A stretch of 64,000 nt of DNA from contig NZ_BMHM01000002.1 in the NCBI RefSeq assembly GCF_014640815.1, positions 372,001 through 436,000 on the forward strand, read 5' to 3'. The translations under genes and the position numbers were made by a program. Numbering within the stretch: the stretch's first letter is position 1; each line of letters starts with the position of its first letter. The notes beneath the pieces are model-generated. The model did not search any database. It saw nothing but the letters and a program-made list of their open reading frames with translations, and was not told where the DNA came from. Source of the stretch: Vreelandella lutescens. Its GTDB lineage: Bacteria > Pseudomonadota > Gammaproteobacteria > Pseudomonadales > Halomonadaceae. This document shows, piece by piece, positions 8,790-17,823 of the stretch.

Positions 8790-9826
8790 GCCGCATGGCT
8801 TCCTTTAACTAACAGACGCTGGGTGGCGTCGTGGGTCATGGCGTTATTCATCCATTCAAACTGCGATTCAGGCGTGGCGAGGGCATTAAATTGCTGTTTG
8901 AGCGTGCGCTGCTCGGCGTCTGTAAAGCGCTGGTCGTCGTTGAGATACCAGCCAACATGCTTGCGTGCGATGCGCACACCCATCGTCTCACCGTAGAAAG
9001 CGTGCAATGCCTGCAGGTGTTCACGCAGGACTTGCCCGCGCTCCGCTAAACTGGGTAGCGCTAATCGCTCACCGTGAGTTAAATAGTGAGTGATCTGTTG
9101 AAAAATCCACGGGTTGCCCTGCGCACCTCGTCCCACCATCACAGCATCGGCACCGGTATAGCGCAGCACATAGGCCGCTTTTTCGGGCGTTGTGATATCG
9201 CCATTAGCAATGACAGGAATGCTTAGGCGCGATTTGATGTCGGCAATGGTGTCGTACTCTGCCTCACCAGTATAGCGCTGTTCACGGTGGCGGCCATGGA
9301 TAGCGAGTGCCTGTATACCGGCAGACTCGGCGAGCTGAGCAATGCGGCGTGCGTTGTTGGAGCTGGCGCACCAGCCTGTGCGAATCTTCAGCGTGACAGG
9401 GATATCAACGGCATTCACCACGGCGTCCAAGATGTCAGCCACCAGGGCTTCATCGCGCAGCAGGGCAGAGCCTGCCGCTTTGTTGCACACTTTCTTGGCC
9501 GGGCAGCCCATGTTGATGTCGATGATTTGCGCGCCAAGCTCCGCGTTAAGGCGAGCGGCCTGGGCCAGCATCTCAGCATCGCCCCCTGCAATTTGCACAA
9601 CCCGGGGGTCGGGTTCACCCTCGTGGTCCATGCGTAGCTGTGATTTGCGGGTATGCCACAATGAGGGGTCGGCGGTCACCATTTCACCTACCACCCAGCC
9701 TGCTCCGAGCTTGCGGCAGAGCTGGCGAAATGGGCGGTCAGTAACGCCTGCCATGGGAGCCAACATTACCGGGTTAGGCAGTTGGTAAGGCCCAATCGCA
9801 GGTGGCGAAGTAGTCATCAAGGTCAT
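8786..9826 (-). CDS. dusB: tRNA-dihydrouridine synthase B
   Basis: An FMN enzyme that reduces uridines in the tRNA D-loop. It has [14 protein letters not shown] near the N-terminus, the active-site cysteine in [16 protein letters not shown], and the phosphate-binding [16 protein letters not shown]. From the ATG at 9826 it has 346 residues; another ATG at 9817 fits family N-termini equally well. The frame extends upstream to 9916 but that part looks unlike DusB. It is the first gene of dusB-fis(-purH), and the region around 9830-9900 probably holds the promoter. Confidence 0.93.
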   Translation of the reverse strand: MTLMTTSPPAIGPYQLPNPVMLAPMAGVTDRPFRQLCRKLGAGWVVGEMVTADPSLWHTRKSQLRMDHEGEPDPRVVQIAGGDAEMLAQAARLNAELGAQIIDINMGCPAKKVCNKAAGSALLRDEALVADILDAVVNAVDIPVTLKIRTGWCASSNNARRIAQLAESAGIQALAIHGRHREQRYTGEAEYDTIADIKSRLSIPVIANGDITTPEKAAYVLRYTGADAVMVGRGAQGNPWIFQQITHYLTHGERLALPSLAERGQVLREHLQALHAFYGETMGVRIARKHVGWYLNDDQRFTDAEQRTLKQQFNALATPESQFEWMNNAMTHDATQRLLVKGSHAA

Positions 9827-9924
9827 TGCGGTGCACTTTGGTAGGCATGAAATCGACGAGTAGGACGTTTCAAGGGGGCGTATGATACGCCTACTCGGCA
9901 AGGGATTGAAGGCCAATTCCGATT

Positions 9925-10836
9925 TTATGCAGGGCGATGGCCCGTCAGGCGCACCCAGCCTTCACGTACGGTGGGTTCATCCATATAAAGCCCTTGGGCT
10001 TCGTAGGCTTCCAGTACGTCGGAAGCTTGATTAGCCAGTATGCCGGACAGCGCAATGTGACCGCCGGGCGCGACGTGGCCGGCAATCATGCTAGAAAGCT
10101 CTACCAACGGACCTGCTAAGATATTGGCCGTGACGATGGGGTAGGGGCCGCCTTCAAGCTGCTCAGGGTAGTAGAGCGCGAGCTGCTCCGCGCCAATAGC
10201 ATTACGCTCGGCGTTGTCGCGGCTGGCTTGTAGCGCTTGTGGGTCAATATCCGTGCCGTCTGCATGGGTGGCACCCAATTTCAGGGCGGCAATAGCGAGG
10301 ATGCCCGACCCGCAGCCTACATCCAGCACGGCTTTGCCCTGTAGCTCATTGCGCACGGCTAGTCCATCTAACCACTCAAGGCAAAGGGCTGTCGTTGGAT
10401 GTGTGCCGGTACCAAATGCAAGGCCAGGATCGAGAATTAAATTCACCGCTCCGGCTTCGGGCGGCTCGTGCCAGCTGGGCACAATCCACAGCCGTTCACC
10501 CATGCGCAGTGGGGTGAAGTCATCCATCCACTCGCGTTCCCAGTCGCGGTCGGCCAGTAGCTCGTATTCAATAGTGGGGCAGGGCTCGCCGGGCATTTGC
10601 TCGGCCCAAGAGGCTTCAATACGACCTAGCATCTCATCGATGCCCTCTAAGTCATCGTAGAGCCCGGTCAAAATAGTGTCTTGCCATAGCGGAGTGGTGC
10701 CGCGCTCTGGCTCAAAGACAGGGTCGTCGTGAGCATCCTGAAGGCCAATAGCCGTCGCACCTTCCTCCAGCAGCAGCTCTTCAAGAAGGTCGGCTTGCTC
10801 GGGGGCGACATGCGCTTTTAATTGCAGCCAGGGCAT
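9925..10836 (-). CDS. prmA: Ribosomal protein L11 methyltransferase
   Basis: Trimethylates ribosomal protein L11 using S-adenosylmethionine. The 303-residue protein has an N-terminal substrate domain (MPWLQLK start) and a Rossmann methyltransferase domain with the SAM motif VLDVGCGSGILAIAAL near residue 170, the upstream GLAFGTGTHPTT and the catalytic-site motif TANILAGPL. Length matches E. coli PrmA (293). It lies 120 bp after accC on the same strand, an arrangement also known in Pseudomonas and enterics. Confidence 0.96.
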   Translation of the reverse strand: MPWLQLKAHVAPEQADLLEELLLEEGATAIGLQDAHDDPVFEPERGTTPLWQDTILTGLYDDLEGIDEMLGRIEASWAEQMPGEPCPTIEYELLADRDWEREWMDDFTPLRMGERLWIVPSWHEPPEAGAVNLILDPGLAFGTGTHPTTALCLEWLDGLAVRNELQGKAVLDVGCGSGILAIAALKLGATHADGTDIDPQALQASRDNAERNAIGAEQLALYYPEQLEGGPYPIVTANILAGPLVELSSMIAGHVAPGGHIALSGILANQASDVLEAYEAQGLYMDEPTVREGWVRLTGHRPA

Positions 10837-10888
10837 GGGGGATCTCCACGGCGTGAAAAGGGTAAGGAGTCACTGAGGTAACCAACAG

Positions 10889-10916
10889 CAGCGGGGTGGC
10901 GATAGCCACCCCGCTG
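10889..10916 (-). terminator. Strong hairpin between accC and prmA
   Basis: A 12-bp perfect stem (CAGCGGGGTGGC / GCCACCCCGCTG) with loop GATA. On the minus strand it follows accC but has little T tract (CTGTTGG), so it may be an inefficient terminator, an attenuator or an mRNA stabiliser rather than a full stop. Confidence 0.5.
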
Positions 10917-10956
10917 TATGGCTCGCGTTTAGGCGAGCAAGTAAACAGCCGTGTTC

Positions 10957-12297
10957 CTAGCTGCTTAGCTTCTTTTCCAGATAGTGAATATTGACACCGC
11001 CTTGGCGGAAGTAGCTATCCCGTACCAAGTCTTTCTGTAGGTCAATATTGGTCTTAATGCCTTCAACGAGTAGCTCGTCAAGCGCGTTGCGCATACGCGT
11101 CAACGCGATCTCGCGGTCAGCGCCCCAAGTGATCAGCTTGCCAATCAAGGAGTCGTAATGCGGAGGCACGGTATAGCCAGTGTACAGATGAGAGTCCATC
11201 CGAACGCCCAGGCCACCCGGGGCGTGGAACAGCGTGACTTTACCCGGAGAGGGCATGAAAGTACGCGCGTCTTCCGCGTTAATACGGCACTCAAACGCAT
11301 GACCGTTCAGTGTCACATCTTCCTGGCGAATCGACAGCGGCAGGCCAGATGCAATGCGCAGCTGCTCTTTGACGATATCAACACCTGTGACCATTTCCGT
11401 CACCGGGTGCTCTACCTGAACACGTGTGTTCATCTCGATAAAGAAGAACTCACCGTCTTCATACAGGAACTCAAAGGTGCCTGCGCCGCGGTAGTTAATC
11501 TCAATGCACGCCTGGCGGCACGCTTCGAGTACTTTTGCCCGAGCGGCTGGATCGATACCTGGCGCGGGAGCTTCTTCCAGCACTTTCTGGTGACGGCGCT
11601 GGAGCGAGCAGTCGCGGTCATACAGATGAATGGCATTACCTTGGCCGTCTGCCAACACCTGTACTTCTACATGGCGAGGTTTCTCAAGAAACTTCTCCAT
11701 GTACACCGTGCCGTCGCCAAAGGCGGCATGCGCTTCGGTGCGCGTGACCGTAATCGCAGAGAGGAGGTGACCTTCGGTATGCACCACGCGCATGCCGCGA
11801 CCACCGCCGCCCGCTGCCGCTTTAATGATGACCGGGTAGCCAATGCGGCGAGCAGTCGCCAGATTAGTGGCGTCATCATCGCCTAGCGGGCCATCAGAGC
11901 CGGGAACGGTCGGCACGCCAGCCACTTTCATGGCTTCAATTGCGCTGACTTTATCGCCCATTAGGCGAATGGTTTCCGGACGCGGGCCAATAAAGGTAAA
12001 GCCTGAACGTTCTACCTGCTCGGCAAAATTAGCATTCTCAGAAAGAAAGCCGTAGCCAGGGTGAATCGCGCTTGAGTCGGTGACTTCAGCAGCGCTGATC
12101 AGGGCAGGAATATTCAAATACGATTGCGCAGAAGAAGCCGGGCCTATGCAGACCGCTTCGTCTGCTAGACGAACGTGCATCAGTTCACGGTCTGCCTTGG
12201 AGTGAACGGCAACGGTTTTGATCCCTAGCTCTTTACACGCGCGTAAGATACGAAGGGCTATCTCGCCGCGGTTCGCGATAAGTACCTTGTCCAGCAT
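10957..12297 (-). CDS. accC: Acetyl-CoA carboxylase, biotin carboxylase subunit
   Basis: ATP-dependent carboxylation of biotin on AccB, the first half of malonyl-CoA synthesis for fatty acids. The 446-residue protein has the ATP-grasp layout: [16 protein letters not shown] at the start, [14 protein letters not shown] glycine loop, [11 protein letters not shown], and [16 protein letters not shown] with the catalytic residues. The ATG at 12297 gives the usual N-terminus; a GTG 12 bases earlier is possible. It lies 30 bp after accB. Length matches E. coli AccC (449). Confidence 0.97.
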   Translation of the reverse strand: MLDKVLIANRGEIALRILRACKELGIKTVAVHSKADRELMHVRLADEAVCIGPASSAQSYLNIPALISAAEVTDSSAIHPGYGFLSENANFAEQVERSGFTFIGPRPETIRLMGDKVSAIEAMKVAGVPTVPGSDGPLGDDDATNLATARRIGYPVIIKAAAGGGGRGMRVVHTEGHLLSAITVTRTEAHAAFGDGTVYMEKFLEKPRHVEVQVLADGQGNAIHLYDRDCSLQRRHQKVLEEAPAPGIDPAARAKVLEACRQACIEINYRGAGTFEFLYEDGEFFFIEMNTRVQVEHPVTEMVTGVDIVKEQLRIASGLPLSIRQEDVTLNGHAFECRINAEDARTFMPSPGKVTLFHAPGGLGVRMDSHLYTGYTVPPHYDSLIGKLITWGADREIALTRMRNALDELLVEGIKTNIDLQKDLVRDSYFRQGGVNIHYLEKKLSS

Positions 12298-12327
12298 GGG
12301 AGAGTCCACCCGTGTTGATATGAAAGA

Positions 12328-12786
12328 TTAAGCGAGGACGATCATGGGCTGATCGAATTCCACCGGCTCGCCATCTTCCACCAGGATGGCCTCAACCACG
12401 CCATCGCGGTCGGCTTCAATTTGGTTCATCATTTTCATGGCTTCAACGATACAAACAGTATCGCCTTGCTTAACGGTGTCGCCTACTTCCACGAAGGATT
12501 TTGCGCCGGGTGCCGGGCTGCGATAGAAAGTGCCGACCATCGGTGAATTCACCGCTTCACCACGGTAGCTGACTCCCTGCGGCTCTGCCTCGGCGGTAAC
12601 GCTGGCGCTCGCTGCTTGGGGAGCGTGCGCTGGCTGGGCGTACTGCGGCATTGGCTGCGGCTGCCACGTCGTGCCGTTGGGGTGACGGCTAATGCGAACC
12701 GACTCTTCACCTTCTTGAATTTCGATTTCGCTGATGTTGGACTCTTCTAGCAGCTCAATCAGTTTCTTAACTTTGCGAATATCCAT
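12328..12786 (-). CDS. accB: Biotin carboxyl carrier protein of acetyl-CoA carboxylase
   Basis: Carries biotin between the carboxylase and transferase subunits of acetyl-CoA carboxylase. The 152-residue protein has the N-terminal helical start ([16 protein letters not shown]), a Pro/Ala/Gln-rich linker at about 40-75, and the biotinyl domain with the biotinylated lysine in [12 protein letters not shown] near residue 118. First gene of accBC. In many relatives aroQ lies directly upstream; here the 330 bp upstream contains no aroQ. Confidence 0.97.
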   Translation of the reverse strand: MDIRKVKKLIELLEESNISEIEIQEGEESVRISRHPNGTTWQPQPMPQYAQPAHAPQAASASVTAEAEPQGVSYRGEAVNSPMVGTFYRSPAPGAKSFVEVGDTVKQGDTVCIVEAMKMMNQIEADRDGVVEAILVEDGEPVEFDQPMIVLA

Positions 12787-13116
12787 TCGTATAGCCCCAA
12801 AAGTTGATCAAAGTGTACGCTTTCGCAGGAGGTATATGCCTGCAGAGTGTGGCGTTTTCAAGCGCAGTAAACCAAATTTAAAAATGAAGAGAACGCTGCA
12901 CGATGGCGAACGTTACCCTAGACTCAACGCTAAAAGATGAGTTTTTTAGCAAATATGGCAGCGGAGTTTGCCGAAAAAGTCATCCACTGTCCAGTGGCAG
13001 GCCTCCAGTGTGCTAAATTTGCGACTTAAACAACTGTTTGACGATGATCGCGACACGGTGCCCTAAAAACGCGCTGAAAGCCGAGTAACCCGTATGTGGG
13101 TGGAAGCCTTGGCGCC
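12787..13116. other. accB upstream region, no gene
   Basis: A 330-bp gap between dsbD and accB, both on the minus strand. I find no gene in any frame worth calling. It contains an A/T-rich patch (12875-12890) that could hold the accB promoter and a small perfect hairpin CCACTG-TC-CAGTGG at 12984-12997. No clear terminator follows dsbD. Confidence 0.45.
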
Positions 13117-14955
13117 TTATCCCTGTTGCCAGCGCTGGAAGGCATCCAGGTGTTGAGTGAGTCCCTGGGCAGTTACTTCGCCCTGAATGCGTGCTTCACG
13201 CACTTCTTCACCCTGATGAAAGAGTAGCAGGCTGGGTGGGCCAAACAGATTAAAATGGTTGAGCAGCTCACGACTTTGGGCGTTGGTCTCAGTCACATCG
13301 ACCGCGATTAGCTGAAAATCGTTCAATACAGCGGCGACGTTGGGGTCGGGATAGACTTCTCTTTCCATTAGCTTACAAGAGATGCACCAGTCGGCCGTGA
13401 AGTGAGCGAAGACAGGTCGTCCTTCCTGAGCAGCTTGTTCCACGACGGTTTGCAAGGCACTGAGCGTGTTGATTTCCTGAAACTCAGGAGCAGCAGTGGC
13501 ATGGCTAGTGCCCGAAGAAGTGACAGACGACAGGGGGCGCAAAGGGTTGCTTCCTCCTTGGGCTGCACCGAGCACGAGTGCCACACCCCAGGCCAGCAGC
13601 ATTAACCCCGCTGTTTGGCGAGCTTTTGCCCAACCTTGGGAGGGCGATGTGTTGAGTGCTCCAATGGTAAGAGCACTACCTATCGCCAGTGCTGCCCACA
13701 GTAATAAAGAGATGGAGGGCGCGATTAATCGTTCAATCATCCAGATCGCAACGCCTAATAACAGCAGGCCAAAAGCAATTTTAACACCATTCATCCAACC
13801 GCCAGAACGCGGCAGTAACGTGGTCCCAAAGGTGCCTACGAGTAACAAAGGGAGCCCCATGCCAAGCCCCAGCGCAAACAGCACAGCGCCGCCCAAAGCG
13901 GCATCCCCAGTGGAAGAAATAAACACTAAGGCACCGGCCAAGGGGGCCGTGACACAGGGAGAAACCACCAGTACTGACAGCGCGCCCGCTACTGCTAACC
14001 CCATTGGGCCACTGCGCTGGGCACGCGCTTGCCACGCATCGATGGTATTCGCGATGCGCGGGGAGACGCGCAGATCAAACGCGCCAAACATCGCTAAAGC
14101 GAACAGTGTAAATAGAATCGCAAAGGTGATTAACACAGGCGCAGACTGTAAATGTGCCTGAAGGTTAAGTCCGGCACCGAATAGCCCCATTAACACCCCC
14201 ACCAGGGCATAGGTAACGGCCATGCCTAGCACGTAGCTGGCTGAGAGTACGAAAGCGCGCGGCTTGGTAGGATTCTGACCGACCACGATAGACGACAGAA
14301 TCGGTATCATCGGCAGCACGCAGGGTGTAAAGGTTAGCCCAATGCCCGCCAGGAAAAAGAGGCCTAGGGCCAGTGGTAGGCTGGTATTGCTGATCAGAGT
14401 GCTGAACTTGCTATCTTCACTTTGCGGTACAGACAGGGCTGCACCCGTACTCACCTCACTTGTGGGGGTTGAGGTGCTCTCACCTTGCCAGTTGGCAAAC
14501 GCGCTGGGCGGTGATGTCTCCGCGGCCTCTAGCGTGATGCGTTCAGGTGGGTAGCATAAACCAGCATCGGCACACCCCTGAAAGGTCAGCTCGAGGCGGA
14601 TGGGTCCGCTATAAGCCGTGCTAAGTGGCACCTCAAAGACGAGCTGGTCGCGAAAAACGTAGACATCCCCCATGAATTCATCGGTGGTGAAAGTTCCCTG
14701 TGGTATCACCGGTTCTTCTAAACTGACGGATGCTTGCTGGCTGCTAACCGCCAGTTGATGGCGGTATAAATAATACTCATCAGCGATATCGATCCCGATG
14801 CTGAGCGTCTCGCCATCGTGCCAAGCGCTTGGCTGGAAGGCTTCCATCACTGGCAAAAAATCACTTTGATTGCTTGAGGAAAACCACTGGCCATGGGCGA
14901 GTACAGGTAGCCAACACAGCATTAAAAATAGACTGAAACGTTGCATGAGTAACAC
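13117..14955 (-). CDS. dsbD: Thiol:disulfide interchange protein DsbD
   Basis: Moves electrons from cytoplasmic thioredoxin across the inner membrane to periplasmic DsbC/DsbG and cytochrome maturation. About 612 residues: signal peptide, periplasmic alpha domain with paired cysteines (GCADAGLCYPP near 130), eight-helix membrane domain with FTPCVLPM and SPCVTAPLAG cysteines, and C-terminal thioredoxin domain with WCISCK near residue 525. A GTG at 14955 is preceded by AAGGA at good spacing; the ATG three codons on (14946) lacks a site, so the GTG is favoured. It is 172 bp from ppa. Confidence 0.94.
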   Translation of the reverse strand: MLLMQRFSLFLMLCWLPVLAHGQWFSSSNQSDFLPVMEAFQPSAWHDGETLSIGIDIADEYYLYRHQLAVSSQQASVSLEEPVIPQGTFTTDEFMGDVYVFRDQLVFEVPLSTAYSGPIRLELTFQGCADAGLCYPPERITLEAAETSPPSAFANWQGESTSTPTSEVSTGAALSVPQSEDSKFSTLISNTSLPLALGLFFLAGIGLTFTPCVLPMIPILSSIVVGQNPTKPRAFVLSASYVLGMAVTYALVGVLMGLFGAGLNLQAHLQSAPVLITFAILFTLFALAMFGAFDLRVSPRIANTIDAWQARAQRSGPMGLAVAGALSVLVVSPCVTAPLAGALVFISSTGDAALGGAVLFALGLGMGLPLLLVGTFGTTLLPRSGGWMNGVKIAFGLLLLGVAIWMIERLIAPSISLLLWAALAIGSALTIGALNTSPSQGWAKARQTAGLMLLAWGVALVLGAAQGGSNPLRPLSSVTSSGTSHATAAPEFQEINTLSALQTVVEQAAQEGRPVFAHFTADWCISCKLMEREVYPDPNVAAVLNDFQLIAVDVTETNAQSRELLNHFNLFGPPSLLLFHQGEEVREARIQGEVTAQGLTQHLDAFQRWQQG

Positions 14956-15078
14956 GGAGTATCCTTACGCAGTAGTGTCAAATGGAGGCGCAAAGAGGCA
15001 GGATAGCGCAACTACTGAGATTAGCGTACTTGCTGCGGTGACGTGCCGCGGTGCTTCATGCTCCGTTAATCTAAACGC

Positions 15079-15105
15079 AAAAGGCCGCCTATCAAGGCGG
15101 CCTTT
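15079..15105 (-). terminator. Terminator of ppa
   Basis: A 9-bp stem AAGGCCGCC / GGCGGCCTT (15081-15089, 15096-15104) with a 6-base loop. On the minus strand it follows ppa and ends in CCTTTTG. It separates ppa from dsbD. Confidence 0.85.
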
Positions 15106-15127
15106 ACAAGCAGGGTCGTGACGCTGT

Positions 15128-15658
15128 TTATGCTTTTTTGTAAGCAGCGGCAGACTTCTCAATGGCCTTGCGAGCGGCTTCAACACCTTCCCAAGACTCT
15201 ACTTTCACCCATTTGCCTTTTTCGAGATCTTTATAGTTCTCGAAAAAGTGAGCAATTTGCTGACGCAGCAGCTCGGGAAGGTCAGTCACTTCCTGCACGT
15301 CATCATACAGTGTCGACAGTTTGGGGTGCGGTACGCAGACCAGTTTAGCGTCTTCACCGGCTTCGTCAGTCATGTTCAGAATGCCGACCGGGCGCGCACG
15401 AATGATGCTGCCTGGGGCAACGGGATGAGGCGTTACGACCAGTGCGTCCAGCGGGTCACCGTCGTCTGCCAGTGTGTGCGGAATAAAGCCGTAGTTGGCC
15501 GGGTAGAACATGGGCGTGGCCATGAAACGGTCAACGAGGAGGGCACCCATGTCTTTGTCGATTTCATACTTAATCGGCGCGTGATTGGCAGGAATCTCAA
15601 TCGCCACATAGATATCGTTGGGCAGATCCTTTCCAGCGGGGATGTTATCAAAGTTCAT
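15128..15658 (-). CDS. ppa: Inorganic pyrophosphatase
   Basis: Hydrolyses pyrophosphate made by biosynthetic reactions, pulling them forward. The 176-residue cytoplasmic enzyme is a family I pyrophosphatase. It has the metal- and phosphate-binding residues in [36 protein letters not shown] (Asp cluster near 65-72), and [10 protein letters not shown] near 100. Length equals E. coli Ppa (176). An AAGGAACCAACG leader precedes the ATG. A pyrophosphate-dependent phosphofructokinase gene lies about 2 kb away, so pyrophosphate is contested between the two enzymes. Confidence 0.97.
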   Translation of the reverse strand: MNFDNIPAGKDLPNDIYVAIEIPANHAPIKYEIDKDMGALLVDRFMATPMFYPANYGFIPHTLADDGDPLDALVVTPHPVAPGSIIRARPVGILNMTDEAGEDAKLVCVPHPKLSTLYDDVQEVTDLPELLRQQIAHFFENYKDLEKGKWVKVESWEGVEAARKAIEKSAAAYKKA

Positions 15659-15997
15659 CGTTGGTTCCTTGGCTTGGCTTTTCTTACCTATTGCGGAGCG
15701 CAGTAGTTAAGCAGTTGATGCATTGCATTAATGGTGAAGAATTATACGAACATGGTTGATAGATTACCAATGCGACATAGGTGTTTAACAGCATAGTGGT
15801 GGATGCGTTGTGTGTTTAAGAACCTCACAGTTTCCGCTAAGTCACTGCAGCGAAGCCCTTTGTTCGGCAGTTCATGAAGCGGTTTTGTGCTGGTCGCGAC
15901 GTTTGGTGGGCATCGTTTCGCGGTTGCAGCGTGTATGATAGCCCCATGTGGTTGTGATGGTAGTCGCGATAGTGAGCCGTAAGCCCAGGAGGATGAG
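15659..15997. other. Divergent intergenic region between ppa and the PP2C/kinase gene
   Basis: This 339-bp stretch separates two divergently read genes and should hold both promoters. A TATGAT hexamer at 15934-15939 is a possible -10 box for the plus-strand gene, but no good -35 is seen at the right distance. Nothing else recognisable. Confidence 0.4.
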
Positions 15998-17713
15998 TTG
16001 GCGCACGCCCAGTTGCTAATGAGTTATGGTCAAGCGTTTGTTGCCCCAGAGCGGCGGCAGCACAGAAGCTCTATGTCGGTGTGCCTGCCTGATGCGCCGT
16101 TGTTAAAAGTGAAAGGCGGCTGCGCGGTCATTAGTGACTCTATTTCCCGCAATACCATGGCCAAGCAGGCGGGGGATTTAAGCGTGCGAGGCTTTCTTGC
16201 TGATTACTACTCAACGCCGGAGCATTGGGATACCAAAACCTCGGCCACTCGCGTGCTGCGCGCTCTAAATAGCTGGTGTTATAGCCAAAGCCAGCATGTT
16301 AAGGAAGGCAGTTTTGTTTCCTCGCTTTCGGCGGTGGTGTTTCTAGGTCGTGACGGGCATCTGTTCCATATGGGCGATACCCTCGTGTTTCGACTGCGCG
16401 GCGCTGAATTTGAACAGCTCACCCGCGACCATGTGACCGATGTAGGGGGCTATCGTTACCCTTCCCGTGCATTGGGTATGGATGGCAGTGTCGATATTGA
16501 CTATACCCATTTGGCGTTAAAGCAGGGCGACCTGTTTGTATTTACTACCCAAGCGGTGCGCGGCACGCTGATGCCCTCAGACTACGTGCGGCTTATTCGC
16601 CAAGATGCCAGTGACCTGGATGCGGCCTGTGAGCGGTTGGCCAGCGAAGCCAAGCAGCGTGCTCAGGAGCGTGGCTACGGCGGTGACCAGTTCTGCTTTC
16701 AGCTACTGCGCATTGATGAACTGCCCGAAGAAGCAACCGACCATCCGAGCATGCTCTATGGCGACCTGCCGATTCCTCCTGAACTAGCCCCTGGCGAGCG
16801 CCTTGACGGGTTAGAAATTCAAGCGGTGCTGTCGCGCAATGCCCAATCGCGTGTTTACCGCGTGCGCGACGTGCATAGCGACCGCGTTATGGTGATGAAA
16901 GCACCCAGCCCAGAGCTTTCGCTGCGTAACGCCTATTTAGAGCATTTTTTACTTCAGCAGTGGGTGGTCGAGCGCGTGAATTCACCCTTTGTCGTGAAGG
17001 TGATGGAGCCATCGCGGCCACGTCGCTACCTTTACTATCTCATGCAGAACGTGGAGGGTGAGACGCTTCGCCAGTGGGCGGAGCGTCACCCGCAGGCGAG
17101 CCTTGTCCAGCGTTTGGATATTGCCAACCAGTTAGGTAAAGCCGTTCAAGCGTTACATCATCGGGATATTATTCATCAACAAATCACCCCCGATAACGTG
17201 CTGGTAGATCAGCATGGGAAAGTAGTGTTAACGGACTTTAGCGCCTGCCATATGCGCGAAGTAGATGGCCATCGTCATTCTGGTGAGCTGCTACGCCAAA
17301 TTGGCTTTAATGAGCATACTGCGCCCGAATATGCGCTTGGCGATAGCGTGGGTCGGCGCAGCGATCAGTACTCGCTGGCCTCGACGGTGTATTGGTTGCT
17401 GACAGGTGAGTTGCCCTACATCCTGACGCCTAATCGCCTGCGCTGTCATACCGATTTAGAGGAGCTCAGCTACCGCAGTGCGCGTACCACTAACCCAGAA
17501 ATTACGCCTGCACTGGATGATGCGCTGCGCCGGGCACTAGACCCACAGCGGCCGCTGCGTTTCAGGCGTATGTCGGAGTTTTTACACGCGCTCCGGGTGC
17601 CGCTGGGTCGGCTGCCCCAGAAGGAGGAGCCGCGCCCAGAGTCCAGGCGTTTCTGGCAAGGCGTTGCGGGCATTTTGCTACTACTGCTGGTGCTTTCTTG
17701 GCTGCTGCGATAA
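15998..17713 (+). CDS. PP2C-like phosphatase / protein-kinase fusion with degenerate active sites
   Basis: A 571-residue fusion: PP2C-like domain (about 15-240), protein-kinase-like domain (about 265-535) and one C-terminal membrane helix (about 549-570). The family is annotated as bifunctional Ser/Thr kinase/phosphatase. Several catalytic residues are altered. In the PP2C part the usual DG at motif 2 is D47-S48, the usual TDG is TQA (184-186) and DN is DQ (230-231). In the kinase part the HRD-K-N loop reads HQQITPDN (393-400) and DFG reads DFS (413-415), though K301 and N400 remain. It may be a pseudo-enzyme scaffold. The start is a TTG, supported by AGGAGG 5 bases upstream. Confidence 0.8.
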   Translation: MAHAQLLMSYGQAFVAPERRQHRSSMSVCLPDAPLLKVKGGCAVISDSISRNTMAKQAGDLSVRGFLADYYSTPEHWDTKTSATRVLRALNSWCYSQSQHVKEGSFVSSLSAVVFLGRDGHLFHMGDTLVFRLRGAEFEQLTRDHVTDVGGYRYPSRALGMDGSVDIDYTHLALKQGDLFVFTTQAVRGTLMPSDYVRLIRQDASDLDAACERLASEAKQRAQERGYGGDQFCFQLLRIDELPEEATDHPSMLYGDLPIPPELAPGERLDGLEIQAVLSRNAQSRVYRVRDVHSDRVMVMKAPSPELSLRNAYLEHFLLQQWVVERVNSPFVVKVMEPSRPRRYLYYLMQNVEGETLRQWAERHPQASLVQRLDIANQLGKAVQALHHRDIIHQQITPDNVLVDQHGKVVLTDFSACHMREVDGHRHSGELLRQIGFNEHTAPEYALGDSVGRRSDQYSLASTVYWLLTGELPYILTPNRLRCHTDLEELSYRSARTTNPEITPALDDALRRALDPQRPLRFRRMSEFLHALRVPLGRLPQKEEPRPESRRFWQGVAGILLLLLVLSWLLR

Positions 17714-17756
17714 GGCGGCATCACATAGAGCGCTATATGTGATTGGCGTACAGCGA

Positions 17757-17795
17757 TTAAAAAAGGGGCGATGACTATGTCATCGCCCCTTTTTA
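17757..17795. terminator. Bidirectional terminator between PP2C/kinase gene and pfp
   Basis: A long perfect stem (AAAAAGGGGCGATGAC / GTCATCGCCCCTTTTT) around a TAT loop, with A and T runs on both sides. It sits between convergent genes and should stop both. Confidence 0.93.
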
Positions 17796-17823
17796 CAGGC
17801 CAGCGTTTACGCCAGCAAACGCC

